64,000 bases of DNA from CAYJLC01 sp044426345 (GCA_044426345.1 JAWXUP010000007.1:9898-73897); one strand, 5' to 3'; shown: positions 41,790 to 51,051, counted from the stretch's first letter. Notes: a model not told the origin generated them from the sequence alone. Numbers and translations are program-made.

Positions 41790-44055
41790 TTTTCATACCC
41801 ATAAATACTTTTTCAGGGGTTATAGGAAGAATATTTGCACGAACGCCAACTGCATTTGCGATAGCGTGTGCAATTGCTGGAGCTGGTGTGTTTATTACAA
41901 CTTCACCGATTGATTTTGCACCAAAAGGCCCAGTTGGTTCGTTTGATTCAGCGAAATTCACGTGGATTTTGCCGATATCCATACGCGTAGGAAGTTTATA
42001 TTGCATAAAGCTGTCAGTAACCATTTTACCTTTGTAATCGTAAACAACATCTTCGTATAAAGCAAGTCCGATGCCTTGAACGATACCACCTTCGGCTTGA
42101 ATTCTAGCTAGACTTTCGTTGATAACCGTACCACAATCGACGTATGAAATATAGTCTACAACGTCAACTTTACCAGTTTTTGGGCAAACTTCAACTTTGG
42201 CAAAGCCTGTCATAAATGGTGGTGGAGAAACTGCGCTACCGTGTGATGCTGTGGCTACAAGTTGGGTATTAGCCGTACCAACAACCGAGTTTTGTGCAAG
42301 CGTACTTAAATCTAATGTTTTATCGCCAAAACTTATTATGCTACCATCAAATTCAAGGTAATCTTTGGTTGTACCAAAATATTTTGCACCCTCTGAAAGT
42401 ATTTTATCTAACATATTTTCAGAGGCTTTTTTAACTGCCATACCAGTAACATAAGTTGTACTTGATGCATATGAACCAGGGTCAAACGGAGAGATATCAG
42501 TATCAACGCCATGAACCATAATTTTACTAATGTCCACCATTAAAACTTCGGCTGCCATTTGTGAAAGAATAGTGTCAGAACCAGTACCCATATCGGTTGA
42601 ACCAACCATTAGAGTGTAAAATCCATCATCATTAAGGCGTATTTCGATAGATGCTGTGTCGATATTTGAAATACCAGAACCTTGCATACACATTGCCATA
42701 CCAAGACCTTGAATTTTACCATTATCTAGTACTTTTCTTTTGCTTTCCTGAGACCAACCGATGTCTTTTGCACCTTTTTGTAAACAAATATCGAGTGTAG
42801 ATGAATTTAAATTTTCGTTATAATACATAGGCATTTTTTCATCAACACGTGGAATATTTTTCAGTCTAAATTCCAGTGGGTCGATGCCGATGATATCGCA
42901 ATACTCGTTAACTGCACTTTCAACTGCAAAAACACCTTGAGTAGCACCATAACCACGAAAAGCAGCAGCTGGCATTAAGTTTGAATACACAACATCGTAT
43001 GAGAATTTTGCAGAGTATGCTTTGTTATATAAAGGTAATGTTTTGTGACCAGAAAGCCCAACAGTTGTGCAACCGTGTTCACCATAAGCCCCAGTGTTTG
43101 ACAGGGTGTGAACGTGCATAGCGTGGATATTTCCTTCAGAGTCACCACCGATAGTAACTTCAATTTCCATTGCGTGACGGCTATTTGAACAGTTAAAAGT
43201 TTCGTGTCTATCATAAACAATTTTCGCTGGTTTTTTAGTGATATGAGTAACCACAGCTGGGTAAAATTCTGATACAACCGTTTGTTTTGCACCAAAACCA
43301 CCACCGATACGAGGTTTGATAACACGAAGTTTTGACGCTGAAATACCTAGTGAACGAGCAACTATTCTACGAACGTGAAACGGAACTTGAGTTGACGTTA
43401 TGATGTTCATTCTGCCCGTGTAGTCAAGATACGTATAGGTCACAAAAGGCTCCATCATTGACTGAGCTTGAGCCGGCATAAAGTATTTTTTTGTGAATTT
43501 TACAGGAGCATTTGCCATATTTTCGTCAAAATCACCGTGAATTTCACAGCCACTCGCACAAATATTACGTTTTACATCGTTTCCTATGTCAAAATTCAAA
43601 TGATAATCATCTTCGGTATGAATTACTGTTTCATTGTCAATAGATTTTCTGAAATCGAGAACCGGTTCTAGTACGTCATAAGTTACTTTGATGAGTTTCA
43701 TCGCACGGTTTACGCACTCTTCGTTTTCACCAGCAATAATCGCAACTGGGTCACCAACATAACGCACGGTGTCATCTAAAATTACACGGTCATACGGAGA
43801 TGGCTCAGGGAAAGTTTGCCCTGCGTTTGTATATCTATGATGAGGTACATCTTTGTGAGTTAAAACACATTCTATACCAGGAACTTTCATCGCAATGTCG
43901 GTTTTTATGTCCAAAATTTTAGCATATGCGTGAGGCGAGTGCAAAAGTTTTACTATAAGACAATTTTTTGGTGCTAAATCATTAGTATAAACAGGTTTAC
44001 CTGAAAGTAGAGCCTCGCTGTCGATTTTTTTAACTTTTTTTCCGATATAACTCAT
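41776..44055 (-). CDS. xdhA: Molybdenum hydroxylase large subunit, xanthine dehydrogenase XdhA-type
   Basis: 759-aa molybdopterin-binding subunit, the expected size for stand-alone XdhA proteins. Motifs: GGGFGAKQTVV (near 252), AAFRGYGATQGVF (near 362), GSTDMGTGSDTILSQMAAEVL (near 485) and the catalytic Glu region GPFGAKSIGEVVINTP (near 722). AGAGGTG precedes the ATG. With the [2Fe-2S] and FAD subunits it forms a three-protein hydroxylase. Purines are the likely substrate, but nicotinate or other N-heterocycles cannot be excluded. Confidence 0.92.
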   Translation of the reverse strand: MSYIGKKVKKIDSEALLSGKPVYTNDLAPKNCLIVKLLHSPHAYAKILDIKTDIAMKVPGIECVLTHKDVPHHRYTNAGQTFPEPSPYDRVILDDTVRYVGDPVAIIAGENEECVNRAMKLIKVTYDVLEPVLDFRKSIDNETVIHTEDDYHLNFDIGNDVKRNICASGCEIHGDFDENMANAPVKFTKKYFMPAQAQSMMEPFVTYTYLDYTGRMNIITSTQVPFHVRRIVARSLGISASKLRVIKPRIGGGFGAKQTVVSEFYPAVVTHITKKPAKIVYDRHETFNCSNSRHAMEIEVTIGGDSEGNIHAMHVHTLSNTGAYGEHGCTTVGLSGHKTLPLYNKAYSAKFSYDVVYSNLMPAAAFRGYGATQGVFAVESAVNEYCDIIGIDPLEFRLKNIPRVDEKMPMYYNENLNSSTLDICLQKGAKDIGWSQESKRKVLDNGKIQGLGMAMCMQGSGISNIDTASIEIRLNDDGFYTLMVGSTDMGTGSDTILSQMAAEVLMVDISKIMVHGVDTDISPFDPGSYASSTTYVTGMAVKKASENMLDKILSEGAKYFGTTKDYLEFDGSIISFGDKTLDLSTLAQNSVVGTANTQLVATASHGSAVSPPPFMTGFAKVEVCPKTGKVDVVDYISYVDCGTVINESLARIQAEGGIVQGIGLALYEDVVYDYKGKMVTDSFMQYKLPTRMDIGKIHVNFAESNEPTGPFGAKSIGEVVINTPAPAIAHAIANAVGVRANILPITPEKVFMGMKNEQK

Positions 44056-44056
44056 A

Positions 44057-44503
44057 TTACACCTCTAAATACTTTCTAATTGCACGAAATTGACCTTCGT
44101 ATCCTGTACATCTGCAAAGATTTCCAGATAAATAGTGCGAAATTTCATCATCGGTAGGATTTTTAAGCGTACCTTTCATAGAAACCACGTTCATAATAAA
44201 TCCTGGTGAGCAGAAACCACATTGGTCAGCACCTTCTTCGGCTATAAATTCAGCAAAAATTTTAGCCTCGTCAGCAATTCCTTCAAGTGTTTTTATTTCC
44301 TTGCCATCGCATGAACATGCTAAAACAGAGCAAGAAAGAACAGGTTTATTATCTAAAAATAGCGTACAAAGACCACAGTTTGTAGTGTCGCAACCACGTT
44401 TTACGCTCATAAAACCTTGTTCTCTTACGAAATCAAGTAGCACCATACTAGGGTCTACGTCTTTTTTATATGTTTTTCCGTTTATTTTAACTGTAATTAT
44501 CAT
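44057..44503 (-). CDS. xdhC: Molybdenum hydroxylase [2Fe-2S] subunit, XdhC-type
   Basis: 148-aa electron-transfer subunit. The N-terminal plant-ferredoxin cluster is CDTTNCGLC with a later Cys (KPVLSC), residues about 40-65. The C-terminal second cluster is QCGFCSPGFI and LCRCTGYEG. ATG at 44503 (MIITVKING) is chosen over the frame opening at 44524 because GGAGG lies just before it. One base separates its stop from the large-subunit gene region. Confidence 0.94.
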   Translation of the reverse strand: MIITVKINGKTYKKDVDPSMVLLDFVREQGFMSVKRGCDTTNCGLCTLFLDNKPVLSCSVLACSCDGKEIKTLEGIADEAKIFAEFIAEEGADQCGFCSPGFIMNVVSMKGTLKNPTDDEISHYLSGNLCRCTGYEGQFRAIRKYLEV

Positions 44504-44504
44504 A

Positions 44505-45233
44505 TTAAACCTCCGAAATTGCATCTGTTAGCAAAATTTTTGTAAGTTCGCGTCTATAATCAGCTGACGCACGCATATTTGTGCCAAAATCAAGTGCGAT
44601 AGCCTCGTCGATAGTTGACACAAGTTTTGCTTTGTGAGGACGAGCGCCGACTGAGATTTTTGTATCATCGCCACATTTACACACGCAAACTGCGATAACA
44701 GGGAAGTCTGTTGCTTGATTTCTGAAAGATTTATAGCAGATTTTTTGTGCACGTTTTGGAATTTTTACGTATTCTAGCACGTCTTTTTCAAAAGGCATTT
44801 CAGCGAATTTTACAAGTTCGATTTCACCGTGTTTTGCAGTGCAAACGATGGCATCAAGAGGAAGTATTCCTGTTAAAATATCCGAAAAACCAAATCTTCC
44901 GAAAATCGAACCACCAACAGTTGCCGTGTTTCTAAATTGAGTACCAACGATGTGATGGGTCATATCTTTAAAGAGCGTACCAAAGTTTTCTTGCAATATT
45001 TCACTGCGTTCGATGTCTGAAAGGGTAGTCATTGCACCGATTTTCACGGAATTATCGTCTTCTTCTATAAAATTTAGACCGATTTTTGAAATATCAATTG
45101 CTGTATGCACGTTTTTATCTTGCAATCTTAGCCACATATTGCCACCTAAAATCACATTAGATTTTGTTTTGATTAGCGTGTTGTAAGCGTCTTTCACGTC
45201 TTCGGCTACGTAGTAGTTTGTTATTTTAAACAT
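44505..45233 (-). CDS. xdhB: Molybdenum hydroxylase FAD-binding subunit, XdhB-type
   Basis: 242-aa CO-dehydrogenase medium-chain-like flavoprotein, slightly short for the family (about 270-290). VILGGNMWLRLQDK (near 33) is a variant of the FAD-binding GGGTDL-type loop, and TVGGSIFGRFGFSDIL (near 109) matches the second FAD motif (usually GGNI). The ATG at 45233 follows GGAGGAATTT. The smaller size and GGSIFGRF wording suggest a divergent branch. Confidence 0.88.
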   Translation of the reverse strand: MFKITNYYVAEDVKDAYNTLIKTKSNVILGGNMWLRLQDKNVHTAIDISKIGLNFIEEDDNSVKIGAMTTLSDIERSEILQENFGTLFKDMTHHIVGTQFRNTATVGGSIFGRFGFSDILTGILPLDAIVCTAKHGEIELVKFAEMPFEKDVLEYVKIPKRAQKICYKSFRNQATDFPVIAVCVCKCGDDTKISVGARPHKAKLVSTIDEAIALDFGTNMRASADYRRELTKILLTDAISEV

Positions 45234-45247
45234 AAATTCCTCCAAAT

Positions 45248-45760
45248 TTATAGATTTTTATCAATAATATTTATGATATCTTTTGCAACTTTATCGCGAT
45301 TAAAAAGTGTTATTTCTAAAGGATTGAACATTTTTTTGTATCTATCTAAAAAAAGATGATCACGTTTTTTGAGTACTGCAATGACAATTTTGTCAGAGTT
45401 TAAGAGTTTGTCGAGTGTTTGTACAAATTTATCAGATTTGCTTTCGAAAACACCAATTTCATCAATAATTGCGATGCGTTTATCAGAATTTAAGCAGTTT
45501 TGGGTTAAATGCACACCAAAATCATCAAAAATCTCGCTGAAAACTATCGGCTTGAAATCGCTATCCATTCGTGCGATGATATTTTGTTTTAAAGGGCTAT
45601 ATAAATTTAAAATATCCGAAAGAAAAAAACCTTCACGTTTACCATTTTCAAAAAATTCACGTGTGCAAAAACCACAAATGTCATCTGGAAATGCTTGTAA
45701 AATCTTGTTTATAATCGTAGTTTTTCCGATATTTATATCGCCAGTTATCATTATAACCAT
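45248..45760 (-). CDS. Small P-loop NTPase (THEP1-like), first gene of the molybdenum hydroxylase operon
   Basis: About 170 aa. A P-loop near the N-terminus (MITGDINIGKTTIINKIL), a Walker B-like strand RIAIIDEIGVFES near residue 108, and VIAVLKKRDHLFL match the THEP1 nucleoside-triphosphatase family. Being first in an operon of hydroxylase and cofactor genes, it may help cofactor insertion or nucleotide handling, which is inference. ATG at 45760 (MVIMITG) is chosen because AGGTGA lies 4 bp before it; the frame itself opens at 45781. Confidence 0.8.
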   Translation of the reverse strand: MVIMITGDINIGKTTIINKILQAFPDDICGFCTREFFENGKREGFFLSDILNLYSPLKQNIIARMDSDFKPIVFSEIFDDFGVHLTQNCLNSDKRIAIIDEIGVFESKSDKFVQTLDKLLNSDKIVIAVLKKRDHLFLDRYKKMFNPLEITLFNRDKVAKDIINIIDKNL

Positions 45761-45789
45761 AGAATCACCTAATTTACCCATTTTATTTA

Positions 45790-45818
45790 ATTATACTAAA
45801 AATTTAAGTTAAAATCAA
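45790..45818 (-). promoter_or_regulatory. Promoter of the molybdenum hydroxylase operon
   Basis: On the minus strand TTGATT (45813-45818), a 17-bp spacer and a perfect TATAAT (45790-45795). Confidence 0.8.
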
Positions 45819-45930
45819 GCAATAAATAGTAAGTATTACGAAATTAAAATTTAAGTTTTTGTAAATTTTTACAGTAATATTGAAACTTTTTTTAAAACAT
45901 AACGTCAAATATAATGAGGAGGTGGTAAGT

Positions 45931-46041
45931 TTGAAAAATCCAAGATTAATAATAGTTATAGTTTTATCAGCAATTGTGGCCATTGTTATGATGTTACAAA
46001 ATACTTTTGGAAACCCATTTTCCTACCTTACAAATGTCTAG
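45931..46041 (+). CDS. 36-aa single-helix membrane peptide, function unknown
   Basis: TTG start preceded by a very strong GAGGAGGTGG site 5 bp away. The product begins MKNPRLIIVIVLSAIVAIVM, and one hydrophobic helix spans residues 6-22. The polar tail ends NPFSYLTNV. It lies alone between the divergent molybdenum hydroxylase operon and a terminator hairpin at 46098. A TATAAT at 45910-45915 directly before the binding site would give an almost leaderless mRNA. It could be a real short protein or a toxin-like peptide; I do not recognise it. Confidence 0.6.
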   Translation: MKNPRLIIVIVLSAIVAIVMMLQNTFGNPFSYLTNV

Positions 46042-46097
46042 TACTATAAAAAATTAACACTCTGAAATGATAATATTATAACATATACGCAATGAAA

Positions 46098-46128
46098 AAG
46101 ACGTAACTTTATCGGTTACGTCTCAGTT
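46098..46128. terminator. Terminator hairpin, left member of a 26-bp duplication
   Basis: AGACGTAAC and GTTACGTCT form a 9-bp stem with a 7-nt loop at 46099-46123. On the minus strand it is followed by TTTTTC. An identical 26-bp copy lies at 46457-46482 beyond the type II element. Confidence 0.75.
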
Positions 46129-46456
46129 TGTCAAAAAACTAATTTTAAAAATAGACTTTTCGTCAAAATATACAAATTTTTTGTTTTGTGCCTCTGCGAT
46201 TTACTGCCTGTGCTATCTTTTTTCTCGGCAGTCGCTCGCCGCGTGGCTGATACTTTGGGGCGTCCCAAAGTATCCAAAAGACGAAATCTTTTTATAAAAG
46301 ATTTATCAAAACTAGCCTAAATTTATCGCTGCGTAAATAATTTTTCTCTGAAAAATTTTTACTTTGCTAGCGTGTGCTTTAAAATTTTATTTTAAGGTTA
46401 AGGTGAGTTTTTTTCTTTTGGAAATATTTTTTAACTTGTCGGTTTTTTGACAGTAT
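46124..46456 (+). repeat. Dispersed element, type II, copy 3, between duplicated hairpins
   Basis: 333-bp element. It begins CAGTTTGTCAAAAAAC and ends with GGTTTTTTGACAGTAT, an imperfect terminal inverted repeat (TGTCAAAAAAC). The core palindrome at 46249-46274 carries one A-to-G change that leaves a G-U pair. The AAATCTTTTTATAAAAGATTT hairpin and the complete type II arm follow. It is bordered by an exact 26-bp direct repeat consisting of a terminator hairpin. Confidence 0.85.
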
Positions 46457-46482
46457 AAGACGTAACTTTATCGGTTACGTCT
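46457..46482 (-). terminator. Terminator hairpin next to the helicase gene, right member of the duplication
   Basis: Identical to 46098-46123. It lies 12 bp after the helicase stop on the minus strand, but here its 3' flank is TTATAC. The T-tract is found only at the left copy, as expected if the element interrupted the original terminator and duplicated the stem. Confidence 0.7.
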
Positions 46483-46494
46483 TTTGCTATTTTA

Positions 46495-48255
46495 TTAATC
46501 ATTGAATTTTTGTGGAGTAACTTTTTTTGCTGTGTCATCATAGCGTTTTTTGTGGTCACGACGATCATCACGTCTACCACTACCAGAACGACCAAAGTCA
46601 CGTCTGCCACCGTTGTCACGTTTTGCAAAATCACGTCTGCCACCATCACGTCTACCACCACCAGAACGACCGAAGTCTTTTTTAGTGTCGATAACAGTTT
46701 TTGTTTCATGACCACAGATTGTACAACCAACCATAGATTCCAATACTTTGTCAACGTCAGCTTTAAGAACAGACACGATAGAAAAACCGTCAAAAATTTC
46801 GATTTTACCAATATTTTTACTTGTAATACCAGTTCTTTCAGTGATAGCACCAACTAAATGGTTTGGAGCTACACGTTTATTTCTGCCAATATCAATTTTT
46901 AGTTTTTGGAAATCATCGTTGTTAGCGTGAGTTCTGTGTTTGATTTGCTCGATTGTGTGAAGTGCGCTGTCTAATTTTTGGAAGTGAATTTGAAGTGCTG
47001 CTGCTGCAATTTGTTCAGCAGTAAATTCTTTTTCCATTAGAGCTTCAACCATTTTTGTATAAGTTTCAGCAACTTCACCGTTTATAACTTCAGCTACAGT
47101 TTCGATGTTTTTATTTGTATTTTCTTGTTTGATATCTTCAAAATTAGGAATTGCAGTTTGGTCGATTGTAATTTTAAGGTCACGTTGCATATCACGAAGT
47201 TCGAATTGTTGACGTCTGCCACTTAAAATCGTAATAGCTGTACCAGTTTTTCCTGCACGGCCTGTACGACCGATACGGTGAACGTAATATTCGCTGTTTT
47301 GAGGGATATCATAGTTTATAACGTAGTTAATGTCGTCAACGTCGATACCACGAGCGGCAACGTCAGTCGCTACAAGGATTTTAGCACTGCCACCTTTGTA
47401 AGCGTTCATAACTTTTGTACGTTGTTCTTGTTTCATATCACCGTGAAGACCAAGTGCTTTGAAACCAGATTTATTAAGGTTTTCTTCGATTTCATCAACC
47501 ATTTTTTTCGTATTACAGAAAATCATAGCTAAATCATTTGAATACATATGCAAAAATAGTTTTAAAACGTCCATTTTTCTGCCCATTGGAACGTCTACGT
47601 ATTTTTGAGTAATTTTAGCAACAGTTTGTTTTCTTGCAACTTCGATAGTTACAGGTTCTCTTTGGAACTCTTTTGTAATTTGCATAATTGCAGGTGGCAT
47701 TGTTGCAGAGAAAAGGATTGTTTGACGTTCTTCAGGAGCGTCTTGTAAAATCGTTTGAATGTCTTCTTTAAAGCCCATTGAAAGCATTTCATCTGCTTCG
47801 TCAAGGATAATCATTTTAAGGTTTGTAAGTTTTAAAGTTTTACGGCGTAAGTGATCCATAACACGACCTGGTGTGCCGATTACAACATTTGCACGTTTAA
47901 GGTTTAAAATTTGACGGTCCATAGGAGAACCACCGTAAACTACGGCTGTTTTAATACCTTCTGCAAATTGAGTTACTTTTTTGATTTCCTCAGCTACTTG
48001 CATTGCAAGTTCACGAGTTGGGCATAAAATAAGTGCTTGAGCAGTTCTTTTAGACTCTGTAGTGTCAATCATCTCAACCATAGGGATAGAAAACGCCATA
48101 GTTTTACCAGTACCTGTTTGAGATTTACCGATTACATCGGCACCTGTTTTAATAAGTGGTATTGCTTTTTCTTGGATTTCTGTTGCATTTTCGTAGCCAA
48201 TTTGCTCGATAGCACGTAAAACGTCAGGGTTTGTTACTAATTCTGTAAAGTTCAT
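46495..48255 (-). CDS. DEAD-box RNA helicase, CshA/DeaD-like with RGG-type tail
   Basis: 586 aa. The helicase core has SQTGTGKTMAF, PTRELAMQ, ILDEADEML, LFSATMPP and HRIGRTGRAGKTG. A DbpA-type RNA-binding domain follows (KLKIDIGRNKRVAPNHLVGAI, near residue 455), then a CTICGH Cys pair and an Arg/Gly/Asp-rich tail (about 530-586). Roles in ribosome assembly and mRNA turnover are typical. ATG at 48255 (MNFTELVTN) has GAGGAAC upstream; the frame opens at 48312. The leader of about 85 nt is long, as in cold-induced helicases. Confidence 0.94.
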   Translation of the reverse strand: MNFTELVTNPDVLRAIEQIGYENATEIQEKAIPLIKTGADVIGKSQTGTGKTMAFSIPMVEMIDTTESKRTAQALILCPTRELAMQVAEEIKKVTQFAEGIKTAVVYGGSPMDRQILNLKRANVVIGTPGRVMDHLRRKTLKLTNLKMIILDEADEMLSMGFKEDIQTILQDAPEERQTILFSATMPPAIMQITKEFQREPVTIEVARKQTVAKITQKYVDVPMGRKMDVLKLFLHMYSNDLAMIFCNTKKMVDEIEENLNKSGFKALGLHGDMKQEQRTKVMNAYKGGSAKILVATDVAARGIDVDDINYVINYDIPQNSEYYVHRIGRTGRAGKTGTAITILSGRRQQFELRDMQRDLKITIDQTAIPNFEDIKQENTNKNIETVAEVINGEVAETYTKMVEALMEKEFTAEQIAAAALQIHFQKLDSALHTIEQIKHRTHANNDDFQKLKIDIGRNKRVAPNHLVGAITERTGITSKNIGKIEIFDGFSIVSVLKADVDKVLESMVGCTICGHETKTVIDTKKDFGRSGGGRRDGGRRDFAKRDNGGRRDFGRSGSGRRDDRRDHKKRYDDTAKKVTPQKFND

Positions 48256-48347
48256 TAAGTTCCTCATTTTCATTTGTTGGTTAAAAATAGAGGACACCCA
48301 TAAAACACACATACCCCTGCTTTTAACATATTTTGTCAGTAACTAAT

Positions 48348-48377
48348 AGTATAACACATTTTTGTAGTATGTGTCAA
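48348..48377 (-). promoter_or_regulatory. Promoter of the DEAD-box helicase
   Basis: On the minus strand a perfect TTGACA (48372-48377), an 18-bp spacer and TATACT (48348-48353), with an extended TG (TGTTATACT). Confidence 0.8.
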
Positions 48378-48606
48378 ATTTATTATTAGTTTTTTGTATA
48401 ATAAGTAGAAAAAATGCATGCTTGAAATCAGCACATAATTCCACACTTTGATATAATTATACAATATATTTATTTCTAAAATACTACCAAAATATTAACA
48501 TTTAAAGTTTTTTGTTTGTTTATATCGCTAATTTTTAATTTTGTTTATTGTAATTGTAATGATTATGTGATAGGATAATTGTAATACCATAATAAGGAGA
48601 ACTTGT
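48378..48606. other. Divergent intergenic region, no gene seen
   Basis: AT-rich DNA between the helicase promoter and pncB. The pncB promoter must lie here; TTGTAA boxes near 48549-48560 and GATAAT near 48575 are candidates with poor spacing. AAGGAG precedes the pncB ATG. Confidence 0.4.
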
Positions 48607-50046
48607 ATGAAAAATTTTAGAAATTTAACAATGCTGACAGATTTTTATGAAATCACTATGGCAAACGGTTATTTTGAAAATAAAATGGCAAATCAAAAAG
48701 CATATTTTGATATGTTTTTTAGAAAAGTGCCAGATGATGGCGGGTATGCTATTTTAGCTGGTATAGAACAACTTGTAGAATATCTTGAACACATTAAGTT
48801 TGAAGATGAAGATATAGAATATTTACGCTCAAAAAATCTTTTTTCTGAAGGTTTTTTAGAATATCTTAGCGATTTCAAATTCGAATGTGATGTATATGCA
48901 ATTCCAGAAGGAACTCCGATTTTCCCTGGAGAACCAATTATCACTGTAAGTGGACCTATGATTCAAGCTCAGTTTGTTGAAACAGCTCTGCTTTTAACTA
49001 TAAATCACCAATCACTTATAGCAACTAAAGCAAATCGTATGGTAAAAGCTGCTGAAGGTCGTCCTATTATCGAATTCGGAGCACGTCGCGCGCAAAGTTA
49101 TGACGGTGCTATTTTAGGTGCAAGAGCAGCGTATATCGGTGGCTGTGCAGGTACTTCTTGTGTTATGACAGACCGTGACTACGGAGTTCCAGCAGGTGGT
49201 ACAATGGCGCATAGCTGGGTTCAAATGTTTGACAGCGAAGTTGAGGCTTTTGAAACTTACGCAAGGATTTATCCAGAGGGTTGCGTATTTTTGGTTGACA
49301 CATATAATGTATTGAAATCTGGTGTGCCAAACGCTATTAAAGTATTTGATGAAGTATTAAAACCACAAGGACTTCGCCCAAAAGCAATTCGTTTAGATAG
49401 TGGTGATATTGCATATTTATCAAAAAGAGCGAGAATTATGCTTGACCACGCTGGATATCAAGATGTTCAAATTATGGCATCAAACTCATTAGATGAATTT
49501 TTAATTCGTGATTTAATAACGCAAGGTGCAAAAATCGACTCATTTGGTATCGGTGAAAGACTTATTACGTCAAAAAGCGAACCAGTTTTTGGTGGTGTAT
49601 ATAAATTATGTGCTGTTAAAAACAAAGAAGGTGAAATTGTACCGAAAATTAAAATTTCAGAAAACGTAGAAAAAATTACAAATCCTCACGTAAAACAACT
49701 TTATCGTCTATTTGACAACGAAACTGGAAAAGCAATCGCTGATGTACTTACGGTCTATGATGAAGTTATAGATGAATCACAACCATACACAATTTTCCAC
49801 CCTGTACATGTTTGGAAACGTCAAACTATTACTAATTTTACAGCAAAAAAACTACTTGAACCGTTGTTTATAAAAGGAAAATGCGTATATAACAAGCCAG
49901 ACATCGAGGAAATTCGTTCATACTGCAAAGCGCAAACAAACACGTTATGGGAAGAAATTTCTCGTTTTGAAAATCCACAAAACTACTTTGTAGACTTGTC
50001 TCAAAAATTATGGGACGTTAAACAAAACTTATTAAAAGGCAACTAA
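48607..50046 (+). CDS. pncB: Nicotinate phosphoribosyltransferase
   Basis: 479-aa enzyme that makes nicotinate mononucleotide from nicotinate, PRPP and ATP in NAD salvage. MLTDFYEITMANGYF (near residue 9), the phosphoribosylated-His region EFGARRAQSYDGAILGARAAYIGG (near 156), VDTYNVLKSGVPNAI and AIRLDSGDIAYLSK are diagnostic. It is followed 12 bp later by an AEC transporter, so the two probably form an operon. Confidence 0.96.
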   Translation: MKNFRNLTMLTDFYEITMANGYFENKMANQKAYFDMFFRKVPDDGGYAILAGIEQLVEYLEHIKFEDEDIEYLRSKNLFSEGFLEYLSDFKFECDVYAIPEGTPIFPGEPIITVSGPMIQAQFVETALLLTINHQSLIATKANRMVKAAEGRPIIEFGARRAQSYDGAILGARAAYIGGCAGTSCVMTDRDYGVPAGGTMAHSWVQMFDSEVEAFETYARIYPEGCVFLVDTYNVLKSGVPNAIKVFDEVLKPQGLRPKAIRLDSGDIAYLSKRARIMLDHAGYQDVQIMASNSLDEFLIRDLITQGAKIDSFGIGERLITSKSEPVFGGVYKLCAVKNKEGEIVPKIKISENVEKITNPHVKQLYRLFDNETGKAIADVLTVYDEVIDESQPYTIFHPVHVWKRQTITNFTAKKLLEPLFIKGKCVYNKPDIEEIRSYCKAQTNTLWEEISRFENPQNYFVDLSQKLWDVKQNLLKGN

Positions 50047-50058
50047 GGAGCTAAAATT

Positions 50059-51003
50059 ATGCAAATAGCAATGACACTAGCAAATCAAATTCTTATAATG
50101 TTTCTACTTATGGGAGTTGGTATTTTTTCGTACAAATTAAAATTTTTCACAGAAGAGGGTATTCGAGATCTGAATAATTTTCTGGTTGTAGTAATTGTAA
50201 TCGCAGCAATTTTAGATCCATTTACAACATCGGATTATAGTCCAGAACGTGTGAAAAATCTTATAATTGCCTCTATTTTGGCACTGTTTTTCAATTTAGT
50301 AGGTATTTTAATAAGTACGCTTGCGTATAGTACGAAAAATTTAGAGTCAAAAATTTCAATTTTAGCTAGCGTTTATCCGAATAGTGGATTTATGGCATTG
50401 CCACTTTTATCAGCAGTTTTTGGTTCTGAAGGAGTGTTTTATGGTGCAATTTACATTGCGATATTTAATATCTTTGTATGGGCACATTTAGTTCCACTTT
50501 TAACTGATGGACCGAGGCAACCAGCCATTCAATACGTTAAAATAATAGCGAAAAACCCTGTAATTATTGCAATTATAGTATCGATTTTTTTATATGTTAT
50601 GGATATTAAATTTCCAACACCTATAGCTACAGTTGTAAGTTATATCTCAGGACTTAATACTCCTATCGCAATGATGCTTTTGGGTATGTTTGTGTGCAAG
50701 TGCAATGTTTTGAAAGCTTTTACAAACTTTAAAATCTATACAGTTTGTGCAATGAAATTAGTTGTATTGCCACTTATATTCTTGGTGGCAATGAAAATTG
50801 TTACGCTATTTTATCCGTTAGACCAAACGGTAGTAGTGTGTCTTCTTATCTCATCTGGAGCACCAACAGCAGGAATTGTTACAATAATGTGCGAAAGATT
50901 GGGGAATGATATTGAATACTCAATTCAAATTATGACGCTTTGCACACTATTATCGCTATTTTCGTTACCATTTGTAATTTACTTAGCACAAACTATAATC
51001 TAA
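50059..51003 (+). CDS. AEC (auxin efflux carrier) family transporter
   Basis: 314-aa membrane protein with ten helices in two inverted halves (LMGVGIFSYKLKFF, FLVVVIVIAAILDPF, YPNSGFMALPLL, LNTPIAMMLLGMFVCK, SSGAPTAGIVTIM). AEC proteins in bacteria carry malate, malonate or other organic anions. Linkage with pncB hints at a pyridine carboxylate, but that is inference. TAAGGAG precedes the start. Confidence 0.92.
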   Translation: MQIAMTLANQILIMFLLMGVGIFSYKLKFFTEEGIRDLNNFLVVVIVIAAILDPFTTSDYSPERVKNLIIASILALFFNLVGILISTLAYSTKNLESKISILASVYPNSGFMALPLLSAVFGSEGVFYGAIYIAIFNIFVWAHLVPLLTDGPRQPAIQYVKIIAKNPVIIAIIVSIFLYVMDIKFPTPIATVVSYISGLNTPIAMMLLGMFVCKCNVLKAFTNFKIYTVCAMKLVVLPLIFLVAMKIVTLFYPLDQTVVVCLLISSGAPTAGIVTIMCERLGNDIEYSIQIMTLCTLLSLFSLPFVIYLAQTII

Positions 51004-51051
51004 ATACCATATATTAAATATAATTTATTGCAGAAAACGTATTTTATGCGT

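Noticed and set aside
41776..44055. Selenium-dependent molybdenum hydroxylase
   Set aside because: No in-frame TGA or SECIS-like structure was seen, and no selD, yqeB or yqeC-type genes are adjacent, so only a general hydroxylase call is supported.
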